Made by a program: the position numbers and the translations under genes. Of a stretch of DNA of 64,000 nt, positions 1 through 11,499 are shown in pieces; the stretch's first letter is position 1, and each line of letters begins with the position of its first letter. Below the pieces are notes generated by a model. That model saw nothing but the letters and a program-made list of their open reading frames with translations. It had not been told where the DNA came from and did not search any database. The stretch spans positions 7,338,501 to 7,402,500 of the forward strand of contig NC_062250.1 in assembly GCF_905475465.1 (NCBI RefSeq), given 5' to 3'. Source of the DNA: Pieris napi (Eukaryota > Arthropoda > Insecta > Lepidoptera > Pieridae).

Positions 1-232
1 AATGTAAAATGTTTCGCGTTTTGCGAAATCTTTAAGCGTTAAAGTGTGAAATTTGTGTTTGAAACAATGCGATAAGTTTACTCGTTTAAAGTTTAAGATA
101 TAGTGTTTTAACTTGACACTCAAAGATTCTAGAAGTTAGAATACGAAATTGTTTAAATGTAAGACAAGGTTCAGGCAAACAAAATTATATTTATACATTT
201 ATATATCTCTTGTTTTCTTTTATATTAGTTTA

Positions 233-462
233 AGGATCTGTTTCACAATGTACGGATAAGTTCTACATAAGTTCCAAATTAGATATTTGTTACTTATTGG
301 TAGGATTAACTCTATTGTTGCATTTCACGACTGTCAGATAGCATAAAGTCCATCATAAGTTATGAGTCCGATGAAGTGACAAATAGCACAATTTATCTTC
401 CAAATAATTTGTGTGTTGCATAGCTATTCGGTACTTTATCCATACATTGTGGAACAGACCCT
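233..462 (+). mobile_element. MITE family A, copy 1 (complete)
   Basis: Non-autonomous DNA element of about 230 bp with inverted ends AGGATCTGTTTCACAATG and CATTGTGGAACAGACCCT. It is flanked by TA on both sides (TTA if one terminal A is not counted as element). Three related copies occur at 15621-15831, 39474-39700 and 41573-41755. No coding capacity. The TA target site suggests Tc1/mariner-type mobilisation, but TTA would fit PIF/Harbinger; the ends alone do not decide. Confidence 0.85.
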
Positions 463-1070
463 TAAAGTCATTAAACAACACAATTAAGTACCTAAATTTT
501 ATTAATATTTACCGACTTATTGGATTTGACATACGAGTAAAAATTAAAAAAAATATTTTACTTAACAGTCAGATACTAGATCCAGCGTAAACAGCGTGTT
601 GGTAAAAAGAAAAAGTTATGGCTTCATAACGTTAATAATAATAATAATAATAATTAATTTATTGCAAGAATATGGTACAAAAATGTTAAGGTGGTACAAT
701 CATAAATTGATCGCATATTCTGCCACACACAATGGCGCGCAAATTTGTCTTAAGGAATTTTACATTATTCTTATCTGTATCGTACATATCATACTTTTAT
801 AAAATTTATATCAATTACAGTGTCTCACGCAAATAATCATTTATTGAATAGTACATTTTTTCTAAAAGTAATACACTAAGTCACTTTTTAAAGACTCTAG
901 TCGAAAGATCTTTTAATTCTTTTGGTAATTTAGTTAGGAAGTGGTATTGCGACTGCGAAATAGTTACTGCATCTAGCACAGGACATCACATGCTTTACGA
1001 GACTAACGGCAAACCAACCCAATTATAACCCCTTCCCGACAAAAAGGCCCGTAGGAGGCCCGACAAAAAA
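463..1070. other. AT-rich stretch, no gene seen
   Basis: Holds a short (AAT)n microsatellite near 631-655 and otherwise unstructured AT-rich sequence. The small open frame at 596-802 consists largely of the microsatellite and is not credible as a gene. Confidence 0.5.
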
Positions 1071-1215
1071 GTCAAAAGTCAAAAATCATTTATTCATATA
1101 GGTAACACAATGTACACTTATGAACGTCAAAAAAGAAATATACATTAAATGCTAGAAGCTTCTTTTAATGTATTTTACTGCCAGGAAGCAAAATTAAAGT
1201 CAGACTAGGGTAAAA
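1071..1215 (-). mobile_element. LINE 3'-UTR relic (family with copies at 14, 21 and 34 kb)
   Basis: The piece reading caaaaatcatttattcatat followed by ggtaacacaatgtacactta recurs at 21256-21500 and 33797-34010. In reverse complement it recurs behind the LINE C-terminus at 13700-14290. It is the 3' untranslated end of a CR1/jockey-group LINE, inserted on the minus strand and broken soon after its 3' terminus. No coding part remains. Confidence 0.7.
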
Positions 1216-1229
1216 AACCGCCTTCACCT

Positions 1230-1445
1230 TTACTACGTCCTTCACTTACGCCGATAAGTTTCCGTGCTGCCCTTCAGGCGATTTACCAGCCCGCGATGGC
1301 CCAAGCCGAAGTCCGAGTCTCACAGGCGACACCCCTGCACTAGTCACGGGAAAAACAACCAATCCACTCTACGCGAACCAAAGCGAGTTTGGGCTAGCCA
1401 AACTGAGCTGTCATGGCCCTTAAGGCCAACAGCGTGATACCATAC
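1230..1445. other. GC-richer block of unknown origin
   Basis: This stretch is clearly richer in G+C than its surroundings and adjoins the LINE tail on its left, so it may be an old transposon relic. I found no frame with recognisable motifs. Confidence 0.25.
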
Positions 1446-2289
1446 CAAAAAATTACGGCCAACCTTCAGTAATGGAGAGGATGAAGATCATGGTTGCATC
1501 AAGAATTCATACCCGATGAGAACAGATCAATAGTTAAATCTAAATTCATTAGCTGTTAAATATAAGGCGGTAAATAGCCATTGGCGACTAACGTTCGCCA
1601 ACGTTTGTAATTGGCCATAAATGCGGTTTCGATCCAGAATTTTACACGTAGTTTTGGCAAAGTTCGCCAAACTTGTCTCGTATCGATGGAGAACTTATTG
1701 TTTAGCCAGCTTAACTGAATTTCATGATGTTTTAAGACCAGACGCTGGTATTTAATGTTGTATATTTGCCAGAAACCGAAATAAAAAAGTTAATTAAAAA
1801 TCTTTGGAATAAAGCCCAATTTTTAATCCGAAGCCAAAAACATGTAAAACCCTATGCTTTTTGGATTCCAAGGTCAGTAGGTACTAAAATCTAAAAGAAA
1901 TATATCTGTATGGAGTAATATACCTTTCGGGAATGAATCTTTAGGTCTTAAAAACGGTAAAGTAAAACCTATCTCTCTGAGAGTGCTATAATTTGTAAGT
2001 AACTACGTGTTTCTACTACTGGTTTCCACCTTTCAGCAAGATTGGACTAAAAGAACCCAGTCGGCTTTAATCCGTGTCATAAGTGGTAGAACTATTATAG
2101 TTATAACCTTAATAACAGTACTAACCAGCTACGAAATTAAATGTCCCATAACGAATGTTTAAAGAAGCATTGAACGGGAAAGGTCCTTTTGTTACGATTA
2201 ATGAAAGCCGAGTATTACATTAAGAACTTTCTTAAGGTCCATTTTACTCTGCAATTTGCATAATTTCCATTAAAATTGCTGGCCATGTT
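1446..2289. other. No gene seen
   Basis: AT-rich sequence without a credible open frame. Around 1580-1680 there are several short inverted copies of ggcgaa/ttcgcc (for example attggcgactaacgttcgcc), which may be the remains of a hairpin element. Confidence 0.4.
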
Positions 2290-2860
2290 AAATCATGTAG
2301 ATTGCTATTGATTGGAGGACGCAGTTTTCGCACTTAGACGCTCATTACGTCCGTTGTGCCACAAGTCCTAACTAACTAAGCCTGCCTAGCTGCTTCCAGA
2401 AGCACAGAAGTCTCTTGGGCACTTCACAGGCTTCACGAAGTGACCTCACTGCTGAGGATTTCTGTACGTTGGTAAGGCACAGCCTCGCATTCCAGGACTA
2501 CGTGGGTGGCTGATCCTCTGCGCTGAAATAATCTCCGCACAAGGGGCTGTCACACCTAGAACAAAAAGATCATTAAGGAGACATTGGCCCGTAATTGTCC
2601 CTATCATTGTTGTGAGATTAGTTCTGTTGAAGCTTAGAAGTCGCTTTGTGATTAACGGGTTAACTGCGAGCAGAGCCATTTTGGACCGTCTGCAGTCCGC
2701 GTTTCGCGACCATCGGTGATGTTGGAGTTCTGTAGATCTTTGGCGAATTTCGCACTTGCGAGAAGGACAAGGAAAGGAGCGGAAACGGGCCAGCCGGCAT
2801 CATTCCGTAGCCTCTCCTCCAAGGTTTTCGGCAGTATCATTGCCGAGTGATCCATTGTGT
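2290..2860 (-). pseudogene. Relic of a LINE ORF2 C-terminal region (RNase H tail / zinc-finger type)
   Basis: The minus strand reads, across more than one frame, like the tail of LINE polyproteins of the R1/I/LOA kind. There is a stretch with LTTMIGTITGQCLLND, then VTDSPLCGDYFSAED resembling the Cys-containing segment, then LREACEVPKRLLCFWKQLG resembling the final helix. The open pieces at 2446-2679 and 2652-2855 are fragments of it. Frame changes and stops show it is dead. The part at 2700-2860 is less certain. What is seen is the motif order; assignment to a LINE clade is from memory of the family. Confidence 0.5.
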
Positions 2861-3478
2861 CCTTTTATATAATCATGTAGATATAATAAGTAAAATTTTA
2901 CTTCTATTGACTTATATAATATTTTGAACAAATTTTCCAGCCTATGATATTTATCACTATATTATTTATTTGATTTAATTAAGAAACGCTCTAAGATATT
3001 TTTGCGTCACAGTATTGATGGTTTTGTAAATAGTGTGGTGTAATAAACAATTAATGTTATTACTTTATGTAAATGTCTACTGCCAGCGTAAGTTAAAGTC
3101 TATATTATATATCTGTCATACTTCATTACAATTAAGAAATGAATCTCCCTATTCCCCCCATTCTGACAGAAAATCATTACAAACATTATGCTCTTGACGG
3201 AAAGTTCGAAAACTCATAACGAAAGTAAACATCAAACGAAATGTGTGAAAATCCTAAATATGCCTAAGGAGAAATTTCATTGTTCTTATTTTACAGCTTT
3301 GCGTCGCCCACAGTTACGCTGATTTTCTTATAAACAACAATTAGATTGTAGTCGGAGAGTTGGTTATGGTTTTAATCAACGTTTTACATATTATGTCGAT
3401 AAGAATTTAAATCAAAAGAAGAAGCCTGTTTCTTTTTCTTGTAATTGTTCAATTGAGTAGACAAATTGTGTAGACACA
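2861..3478. other. AT-rich stretch, no gene seen
   Basis: No open frame, repeat or motif that I can support. Confidence 0.4.
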
Positions 3479-3865
3479 CATGTGCCCTTTTTTGGCAAAG
3501 GCCTCCTCCAAATCGCACCATTTCTGTCTGCAATGTGTCATTCTCTGTCCTGTACCGCCTGCTGTTTCCCTATTCTGGTCTATCCACCTTCTAAATTGTC
3601 TTCCTCTTTTACGTTTATTGTATCTTGGGCACCAGTTTAATACTTTCTTGCTCCATTTTTCTGTTCTTCTTTCGAAATGGCAAGAGAATCAGAAAAATGT
3701 TACTTAAGTTTATGCATTTTTTTGTGACATCTGCTACCTTAGTTATTTTTCTTAATGATATTGTATTCTTTATTTGTTCCATCGATCTAATAGATCTTAG
3801 ATATCAAATATTAAGGTCATTCCATTTAATTTTCTCACTCCATATAAGGCTTTGTCAGGGTTAAA
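3479..3865 (-). pseudogene. RTE-like LINE ORF2 C-terminus, decayed
   Basis: Read from about 3865 down to 3479, the minus strand gives a degraded copy of the C-terminal region of RTE-like LINEs. It includes LRKITKVADV, then LNWCPRYNKRKRGRQFRRW, then CRQKWCDLEEAFAKKGT. The intact copy at 19515-20023 has the same order (TKLTDA, GPTGKRCLGRQRKRW, WKNVEEAF). Several frame changes and stops break it, and the reverse transcriptase core is missing, as expected for a 5'-truncated insertion. Confidence 0.75.
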
Positions 3866-4364
3866 CAAAAACTGTTTGAATCCGAAGTCAAGTGAAGAAG
3901 GTATATTATAAGACTTTTGAGGTATCTTATATATATATTATTTATGTGATCTGATGTCTCATCGGAATGTGCAACAACTACAAACGCTTAAATGTTTTAA
4001 TTATTTTGAATAAAAAATCTCTATTTTTCTGAAATAGCCGTAGTCGTAGTATTCAGCTCGATATGACAGCAGCTCTTTGACGAAACCAATATTAACATTT
4101 TCGATACAATTATTAAGTACTTAGACTGTGTACAGTGAAAACATTTTTGATGGAATTCTTAAGACACGAGGAGGGGAACTGTTTCCTTGACAAAATTTCT
4201 TGCCCTAGAAAACTTTGTCCAATAATAATTAAGCAATTAATGAAAGTAGTACCTTAGCATTTTCGCTGAAATACGTCTAAAAATACTTAAAGTAATGTAA
4301 ATTCAGTGCATATATAGCAATATGCCAGTAATACTTAAAACCAAACCCATGTCAAGCTGTCTCT
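3866..4364. other. AT-rich stretch, no gene seen
   Basis: Unstructured AT-rich DNA with a (TA)n-like patch near 3930. No supported feature. Confidence 0.4.
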
Positions 4365-4566
4365 TGCCCTAACATATGCTTGCCAGACTTGGAAATATAC
4401 AGGCAAGATGAAAAGAAAAATCAGAACTTTTCAAAGTGGCCCAGAACGGAGCATGCTCAGAATTAGAAAAAATTATAAAATAAGATACACAAAGATAAGA
4501 AGCGTTACTAAAGCTACTGATACTAGACCAGTCATTATAGACATTCGAAATCGAAAATTTGATAAT
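4365..4566 (+). pseudogene. RTE-like LINE relic, left half (split by palindromic element)
   Basis: The plus strand translates in one frame to a decayed RTE-like C-terminal region: a TWKYTGKMKRKIRTFQ-like start, then GPERSMLRIRK (compare AMERSILKLRR in the copy at 19.5 kb), then IRSVTKATD. The homology stops at the nested palindromic element at 4567-5116 and resumes at about 5150 with the RWADDI segment. The GHI-type middle segment is missing, so some sequence was also lost. Confidence 0.7.
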
Positions 4567-5116
4567 AATTCCAAAAGTTTTCAAACTTCGGTCAAGTGAA
4601 TGGTACATTGGCACGACAATAAATCTCATTTTGCAACCTTGTCCGCAGTCCGGAACATTGTTAAAATTGCAATTAAATTAATTTTTGCTGTATGGTCGTG
4701 AAAAAAATTCCAAAAGTTCTGCAAACTTGGGGAAGTTTTCGATATAATATTTCATATCACGTATAAAATTTGCAACCAACCTAAGTGTACGGAACATTTT
4801 TTGTTATTTATTTTATTTTCGATATATCTGTCAAATTTGCAGAACTTTTGGAACGTTTTCCTTCAGTTTAATAAAGAAAAACATTAATTTTTAATAACAA
4901 AAAATGTTCCGTACACTTAGGTTGGTTGCAAATTTTATACGTGATATGAAATATTATATCGAAAACTTCCCCAAGTTTGCAGAACTTTTGGAATTTTTTT
5001 CACGACCAAAACTTATTTTTAACAATGTTCCGGACCGCAGAGCAGGTTGCAAAATTTTATAGTTTGTTTTAATACCACTCCCGACCTTACATCAAAATTT
5101 GAAAACTTTTGGAATT
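4567..5116. mobile_element. Foldback-type element with nested palindromes
   Basis: Outer ends AATTCCAAAAGTTTTCAAA and the inverted TTTGAAAACTTTTGGAATT are flanked on both sides by ATAAT, a likely 5-bp target duplication. Inside, ttttgcaaccttgtccgcag pairs imperfectly with the inverted sequence near 5020-5055. A second, better-preserved palindrome (4693-5008) sits in the centre. No coding capacity. It interrupts an RTE-like LINE relic, so it inserted after that LINE. Confidence 0.75.
4693..5008. repeat. Inner palindromic element nested in the outer one
   Basis: Left end TGGTCGTGAAAAAAATTCC pairs with right end GGAATTTTTTTCACGACCA. The arms are about 110 bp and nearly perfect. Like the outer element, it carries an AATTCCAAAAGTT end followed by gcaacc and cggaaca motifs, so outer and inner elements are relatives. 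The centre (4836-4862) holds one more unpaired copy of the arm motif (tttgcagaacttttggaa), as if a third related unit had once inserted. Confidence 0.7.
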
Positions 5117-5149
5117 ATAATGAATTAATTGTCTTGACTGACTGGACTA

Positions 5150-5400
5150 TACCCTAAACTAATAAACCTAAACCTTAATTGGAGATGCAGAGGCCCTATT
5201 TTGAAACGGGAGAGCTCACGAGATGGGCGGATGATATTACCAAAACGGCTGGCTCGAGATGGATGCAACTGAGGAGGTACATGGAGATCCTAGGAAAAGA
5301 CCTTCATCTGCGGAAGGGTTCTGGCAAAGTAATTAGGAAATAGGTAGAACTTAGTAGAGATAAAAAAATAGTAAAAAAATTCTAAAAAAATATTGTTATC
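5150..5400 (+). pseudogene. RTE-like LINE relic, right half and 3' tail
   Basis: The plus strand shows the last conserved RTE-like segment, RWADDITKTAGSRWMQL, then HLRKGSG. It is followed by an A/T-rich tail as in RTE-like 3' UTRs. It continues the relic at 4365-4566 across the inserted palindromic element. Confidence 0.7.
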
Positions 5401-5780
5401 TGATTAAGTTTAGTTTGTTATTTTGTAAGACATAAAAATATTTATTATTTTTATTAATATAAAACTGCATATATGTTCTAGAAGGGGTTATAATAATGTC
5501 TTTATACAATACATGTATTTTGCGTCGGAAATTTATCAAAACAATGAGAGCAGAATCATCCATCTAATACGCTGAGAGGTGAATAATGGCGGATATCACG
5601 TGGGAGTGCTCCGAGATAATGAGAATGTTTTACGAGATTAATTTCGATATAAAAATGATCCCAGGTCAAATTCTCCAAGGGTCTCTTAAATGGCAGGTCC
5701 ATAATTTTATTCTCGTTTGTTAATAGTGGCGATACAAAAATATATATCTATACCAATTCTATTAGGTAATTTTTTCGGAT
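5401..5780. other. No gene seen
   Basis: AT-rich DNA between the LINE tail and a SINE. No supported feature. Confidence 0.35.
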
Positions 5781-6069
5781 GCAGTGTTAGCCTAGTGGCT
5801 TCAGCGTGCGACTCTCATACCTCAGGTCGTAGGTTCGATCCTCGGCTGTGCACCAATGGACTTTCTTTCTATATGCGCATTTAATATTTGCTCGAACGGT
5901 GACGGAAAACATCGTAAGGAAACCGACATGTCTTAGACCTAAAAAGTCGACGGCGTGTGTCAGGCACTGGCGGATCACCTACTCGCCTAATAGATTTTAA
6001 AAAATGATCAAGAAACAGATTCAGAAATCTGAGGCCAAGACCTAACAAAGGTTGTAGCCACTGATTCAT
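5781..6069 (+). mobile_element. tRNA-derived SINE, copy 1
   Basis: Head with Pol III A-box-like tagcctagtggcttcagcg and B-box ggttcgatcctcggctgtgc, then the conserved body (ctcgaacggtgacggaaaac, a gtcgacggcgtgtgtcaggc stretch) and the tail ggttgtagccactgattcat. Other copies lie at 23903-24186, 42355-42600 and 57176-57430, with fragments at 16468-16690 and 37496-37655. Transcription would be by RNA polymerase III from the internal promoter. Confidence 0.9.
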
Positions 6070-6129
6070 TTTTTTGTTACGCCTCGAAAGGGCGTGCGAT
6101 ACTCAACTTTACTGCTCCAATTGAAATGT

Positions 6130-6285
6130 CTATGCGCGCAGTAACCATTCGCTTTCACAGTAAAAAAAACGTAAGGAAGACAGTTGATTTGAGATAGGAA
6201 ACCTACGACGTGTCAGTTATATAATTCTGAGCAGTTGGTCTGTAGAGAGGCCAAGACCTAGGCCTATTAAACATTTTACATAATT
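6130..6285 (+). mobile_element. Degenerate SINE body fragment
   Basis: accattcgctttcacagt, cgtaaggaa and acgacgtgtcag appear in the same order as in the body of the SINE just upstream, with many changes. Probably an old fragment of the same or a sister family. Head and boxes are absent. Confidence 0.35.
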
Positions 6286-8949
6286 TAGTTTAGAAATTTA
6301 TTTAAATATTCAGTGTAATTATTGAACAAAGCGTTACCAAAAAGAGGCTGTTGTCAGAATGTTCACTACATAATAATTCAGGTCATTGTGAGACATTCTC
6401 TCAGCAAAATCCATTTCATGACCTAATTCTCTTGTTTAAAGCCACATGTCTGAGGGAAGTTGTTACATTATACGCTGTGTAAATAGCTTTCTTCACTTGC
6501 ATTAATTTCCATAAACTCACTATCGTAACAGATTAGTTTAACAGTTGGAAGACAATGTAAACAAAACGTCACTCATAAAATTAGGCAAGACTGCGCAGTG
6601 GGCTCCGGTTATTAAAAAACAACCTCTTACATTTCTTGTCAATTCACGGGACGAGAGCTTTTAATTATTCTATTTGACAAAGTCCCGTATGTATACATTT
6701 TGCTTTGTATTTATAAATTGCTACTTCATGTTGATTTGGAGGCTTCAGTATTTCTGTTTATTTAATAAATAAAAATATGGTCCAGTACTTGATGAGTAAG
6801 CGGCGTTTTATATAGGTTTATTTTGAGTATACTACTGTATTGATAACTTTGTGCTACCGTGTCGCGAGTCTTCACTTTGAAAGGGTGAGGTATGAATAGC
6901 TTAATACATGATATTTAGCGCGTGCGAACGGGGAGTGCTTTTAAGAGGAATGTTCTATACATTTTATGTCACTCCGAAATAGAAAAGAATATTTACTCGA
7001 CAGCGTATTTCTGTGTAGTTCTAAAAATACTATACACAAGAGAAAAGTTTTTGTAACATTAAGCTAATGTTACGTATAGGGTTTCTCTTTCCACACACAA
7101 GTTTAGAATTATCGTTCGGAAAGCGTTAGTTAAAGATTCTTTGTCGCAATGAAATATGTACATAAAATACTTAAATTACTAATAGCTAACATGTACACGC
7201 ACATGTAGTTATAGGTATTCACATGATTCATCTGCCAAGTTCCCGAGGGAATTGCCTAGCAATTGAGGGCATTTGCGGCTATAGATAGTTGTTCGAGTTA
7301 GGTTCGCAAAAGAGTGTTCGCAGACTTTATTGATTATAATTATTTATACAATAATAATATTTTGTTGTCTAATCGTTAACTTGATCTTGCCTTTGGATAA
7401 ACATAAAAAAGATACTAAGTCCTAAGCTTTCGCAATCAAGTAATGTAATTATATAATAGGGTATTTAAAAAATGGCAAAAGAAAATTATAACTTTTATCA
7501 AACTGATCTCAATGTTGACTGAAATGATTAGTTTGTCTTAATTAGTATTTTAAATTATGTTTATTATTAAAGCTGCATTAGTCTATACACCAGTTGGTTT
7601 GTTTACATTTCTTAATATTAGTATTAGTTATGTTAGTATAAGTTTTAAAAAAATTAAGTAAAATTTCTTTTAGGGTATAAGCCTCCTCCATATTTTTCCA
7701 TATCTCTTTGTATTGAGCAAAAAATTTAAACTAATGTCAATTATCTAGCTAGATTATCGTAGGTTAGATGTTTAAAGACATATCCTTCATCAAATAAATT
7801 CATATTAGGTTTAATATTCTCTAAAAGCCTGACCTAAATTAAATTACTAGTTTGACATGGATTCGTACGAAAGAATGGTCATCGTTGAAAAGCTCAACTC
7901 TTTCTAATTTACCGTTAGCAGAATCAATCTAAAAACTCAATTTTACGTTTTCTATATTGAAACTGGGATTAATATTCGCTATCGGCAGTTAACTGGTCGC
8001 TGGTTCATTCGATTCTTCACAAAAACGTTCAGCAATGCACGGATTAGTTCGGCGACTAACAATTTTATGCTCCAATCTCCATGGACACAGTTGCGATTGA
8101 TGTTTCGTAGTTTTTTCTATTGTAAAGTGCGCTTTTGTACGAAGAAATTGGCATGACTTATTTACAAACTATAAACCAAAAATTGAATAATTAGCTACGT
8201 TTTTTTAGTTTAAACTTAAGAGAAATGGACAAAACGTTATATAGAAGATTACTTATATACGATTAGTTTAAAATTTTACCTATATATTCCGTATTCCCTT
8301 ATTCTAGATAATATAATGTATAAGATAATATTCTAAATACATATTAATCAGTTCTTTGTACAAAAATAGTTTACATATTTACTTTGCACAGGTTAATAAT
8401 GTACTTATGGAGTTGACAGGTTATTTTAAAAGCTTTTTATTCTTTTTGAGACTACTTTTAATTTGAAAGTGAAATTACACCTAAAGAGAAATTAATATAA
8501 TTAATTGCCAAGTTAAATTCAGGTAACTCGAATACCATTTTAAAGCTCTGAAATGATTTATGACTCTTTGAATTGGTGATTGATGTTATATTTGACGTTT
8601 ACGTGGACTTTACGGAAAATGCGATTAAATTGTTTTATTATACATAGGTATATTCATATTTAAGATACATATCTAGTTCATGTGAAAGTTTCTAAATAAT
8701 TTTCGTAGCAATTAAAAATAACTATATTTTTAAAGCACACTACGCATAATAATAATCATGTTCTTAAATATAGATTATATTTTATTGAAAATTTTAAGTG
8801 CTCTGTAAGCAGTTTAGTAACAGTGTCTGAAAAAAAAATTGTCTTAAATCCAATGGTTATTTTTTTTTAAATTGTCCCTGCACAAAGACATCATTTATTT
8901 AACATAATGATCTACCCCAACATAATACTAATAAGTAATTTAAGTCTAA
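6286..8949. other. Long AT-rich stretch, no gene seen
   Basis: About 2.7 kb without a supported element or gene. A 17-codon open frame at 7859 (MDSYERMVIVEKLNSF) is too short to call. Confidence 0.4.
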
Positions 8950-9196
8950 CCTAATTTACTAAAACGGATATTTAACGTAAGAAAGTGCCCAATTACATTA
9001 CTTACACTCTTTATTACGGGGAAGACACTCTGTGTAAAGAACTCATCACTTTGTTTTGGAATCGATGCATTGTTTCGATGTAGCTCTTACTGGGACTGAC
9101 CCACAGCTGGCAACCATAAGTCCATACACGCATCAGATTTTGAGAGAATGACATGCTGAAATAATTTTGCAACTTGCAAAATTATTTCAGCATGTC
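8950..9196 (-). pseudogene. Jockey-like LINE reverse transcriptase relic
   Basis: The minus strand read from 9196 downward gives FSQNLMRVWTYGCQLW, then a segment ending METMHRFQNKVMSS. This is the C-terminal RT region of jockey-like LINEs, where a YG-x-QLW motif is followed by an RFQxKVLR motif. Stops follow quickly. The upstream edge of the homology coincides with the perfect palindrome at 9150-9196. Confidence 0.6.
9150..9196. repeat. 47-nt perfect palindrome
   Basis: gacatgctgaaataattttg plus caa, a single c, then the exact inverse: 23-nt arms with a one-base loop. Its right arm is the first 23 nt of the minus-strand LINE relic, copied in inverse. It looks like a snap-back or templated inverted duplication at a break. 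Confidence 0.9.
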
Positions 9197-10879
9197 TTTA
9201 CAAACCGAAAAAATATTTTTTTATTAAAATAATCCAGTAGTACATGAGGTGTAGGTATGTTACGGTATGATGTACATTTGTAAATAAAATTTCTCTGCCG
9301 TGTCAGAAAGGGTATCAATCGTTTCTGCCTTTCAATGTCCTTCACAAGACAATTGTTTTCTCGAATCTTAGGGCTATACATAAAATACAACGTAACCATT
9401 CTTAGTTAACTTGGAAAAAGATAATTTATGATTACGATAATTCCAACGTATCGAATCGTAGCACGTATGAGTAATTACTTCCTAGAAATTGTTTGTTCCA
9501 CTATTTATGCGAAGCTTTTGATTTATTAACAAAACTTGGTAGAACGTTGTTTTTGTCGAACTTTTATTGGTATTTTACGATTGTTTTCTGATCTGAATAA
9601 AGGCGAAGTCACTAAAACAATAACGTTAATTATACTTGTTTTCGTTTTCTGTCATTAGTATTGTCTTTGGATTCGTGATAATGCCCGTTAGATTTTATTT
9701 TAGGGGCACATAAATCTAATGTTTTGAATAACATTTATAAAAGCAATAGTTTTGTTGACGTTACTTTTTTAAAATATTACAAATAGTCTTAAGTCTTCTT
9801 CAAAGTAAAGAAAATTCTTAACATTTTTATCAGCGTTGTGAGGTCAAATTGCCCCATAATTTTTGTGTGCGAGTGTCGAGTGACTCTCTGGGATACCTCA
9901 GTACCTAACTCCAGTACCTCAAAAATGTATTGTAATTCGATATACTGATCTTCTGAATGTAACTAAGGCTAACCTTTAGGTTACTTGAGTTAATGTAACT
10001 AAGTGAAAAACAAGTCTTCAGACGCAACCGTTAAGTGCCCTACACTAATTTTCTTTACGCAGGAAACAGCAAATTGACTTTTTTAAAATTAAATAGTAAA
10101 AATATTTTTAACTTAACATATTCATTGAGAGAAAATACCTGTTACCTGTAATAACATCGACAGCCTAGTTTTAGCTTGCTAAGCGTTACCTAAACAAATA
10201 TTTGCACATGGAGCTTACAGATGGGATGTACAATATGTATGTATAAGTGTACCTACCTATCTGATACATTTCGAAACTGAGGATTGATTTGCCGTTAGTT
10301 GTTTATCAAGGTACAATGTCTGATCGCCTGGATGCCTTATGGTATGTATTTCACAGTGGTACAGCGTGGTTTTTTTTAATAAGAAAAACCATCGGATTTG
10401 AACCGGTTCCCCAAGTAGCTTCTCGCTGCCCAATGGCACTTAAACTAATTTTTGCGGTCATATTTGCAAGAAACGTGATACTCATTAGTTTTAGTTAACT
10501 ATAGATTTTATTAATTAATCTTCAGCTACTTTGAGAGGGTATGTATGGCTGCCGGTTTATGAAGCAGTGTTAATGTTTGTTATTATTATTAAAATATAAT
10601 CAATTATTGGGTATTTGTTGTAAGCCTAGACAGTTTTTTTTATTTCATAGCATTATAATATTGCCATTGTTCTTCTTTGATACATACATGTATAGTGTAT
10701 ATATAGTAGTAGTGTATAAAATTATAGCAATTGCAAGTACCAACTAGGCATAAAGCGACAAACAGTTTTGTGAGAACTAAACGTCTCATTAAGATTTTTT
10801 TTATCTTAAATTTAAATTAAAAAAAAATATATTTTTTTGTTAATTACCTTATATATATTTTGATATATATATATGAATG
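9197..10879. other. AT-rich stretch, no gene seen
   Basis: No supported gene. Overlapping opposite-strand open frames at 10257-10498 show no motif. A ggatttgaaccggttcccc stretch near 10393 resembles a tRNA B-box, but no A-box or fold accompanies it. Confidence 0.35.
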
Positions 10880-11050
10880 TAGTAGAATTACCTCACCTCT
10901 GCTCTATACCGGCCGCTACATACATCACAGCAGCCGGTATGGAAGTGAAATTGTGTACCGGGGGATAGCGAACATCCAATCAAACTTTATTGTGCTCGCC
11001 TTAGAGTATATAAATAGTGCCCAGCTGATGAATATGCTATGAGCTTACAC
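10880..11050. promoter_or_regulatory. GC-richer block with TATA-like sequence
   Basis: A GC-richer island contains an 8-bp inverted repeat (ataccggc ... gccggtat) and, about 60 bp downstream, gagtatataaatagtgccc, a good TATA box. It could be a dead LTR or element promoter. No downstream gene or second LTR is seen, so this is only a suggestion. Confidence 0.2.
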
Positions 11051-11499
11051 CTTTTAGCGTAATCGATGTGCCGATATTGCTACTTGTTCAATATTTGTAC
11101 TCTGAACTGAAATTTGTATACAGCAGAATGTCATTTATCGTTTGGTTGTTGTTTAAACAGTTCATGTAAATAAATAAATGTACCTACATATATTGGATGT
11201 AGAAAATAACCACGTTATCCATAAACATACATATAAGATATTTTTGTTAACAGGTAGGTTCATTAGGCTTCAATAATTTGAAGCCGTAATGAGGCTGGCA
11301 TGTAAATTTTTACGACATTTTCATCGTCTTTATTCAATAATCTAAAACAATAATTATTTCACCTCGAATCGAACTCAGGGCTTCTATAATCACTGTTAAA
11401 TCGCACATTCCATATTGACTGGATGTATTGGGGTCAGGTAGGATCCGGTTAGACGTAGAAGTTTTAATTAAACAATGAACAATGGGCGGCGTCGGAAAT

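Noticed and set aside
5787..6069. Overlapping minus-strand open frames (62-63 codons)
   Set aside because: They are antisense readings of a tRNA-derived SINE; the frame at 23902-24102 is the same artefact in another SINE copy.
7859..7912. Seventeen-codon open frame MDSYERMVIVEKLNSF
   Set aside because: Too short, no promoter, splice or homology support.
10380..10420. B-box-like ggatttgaacc suggesting a tRNA or SINE
   Set aside because: No A-box at the right distance and no cloverleaf could be drawn.
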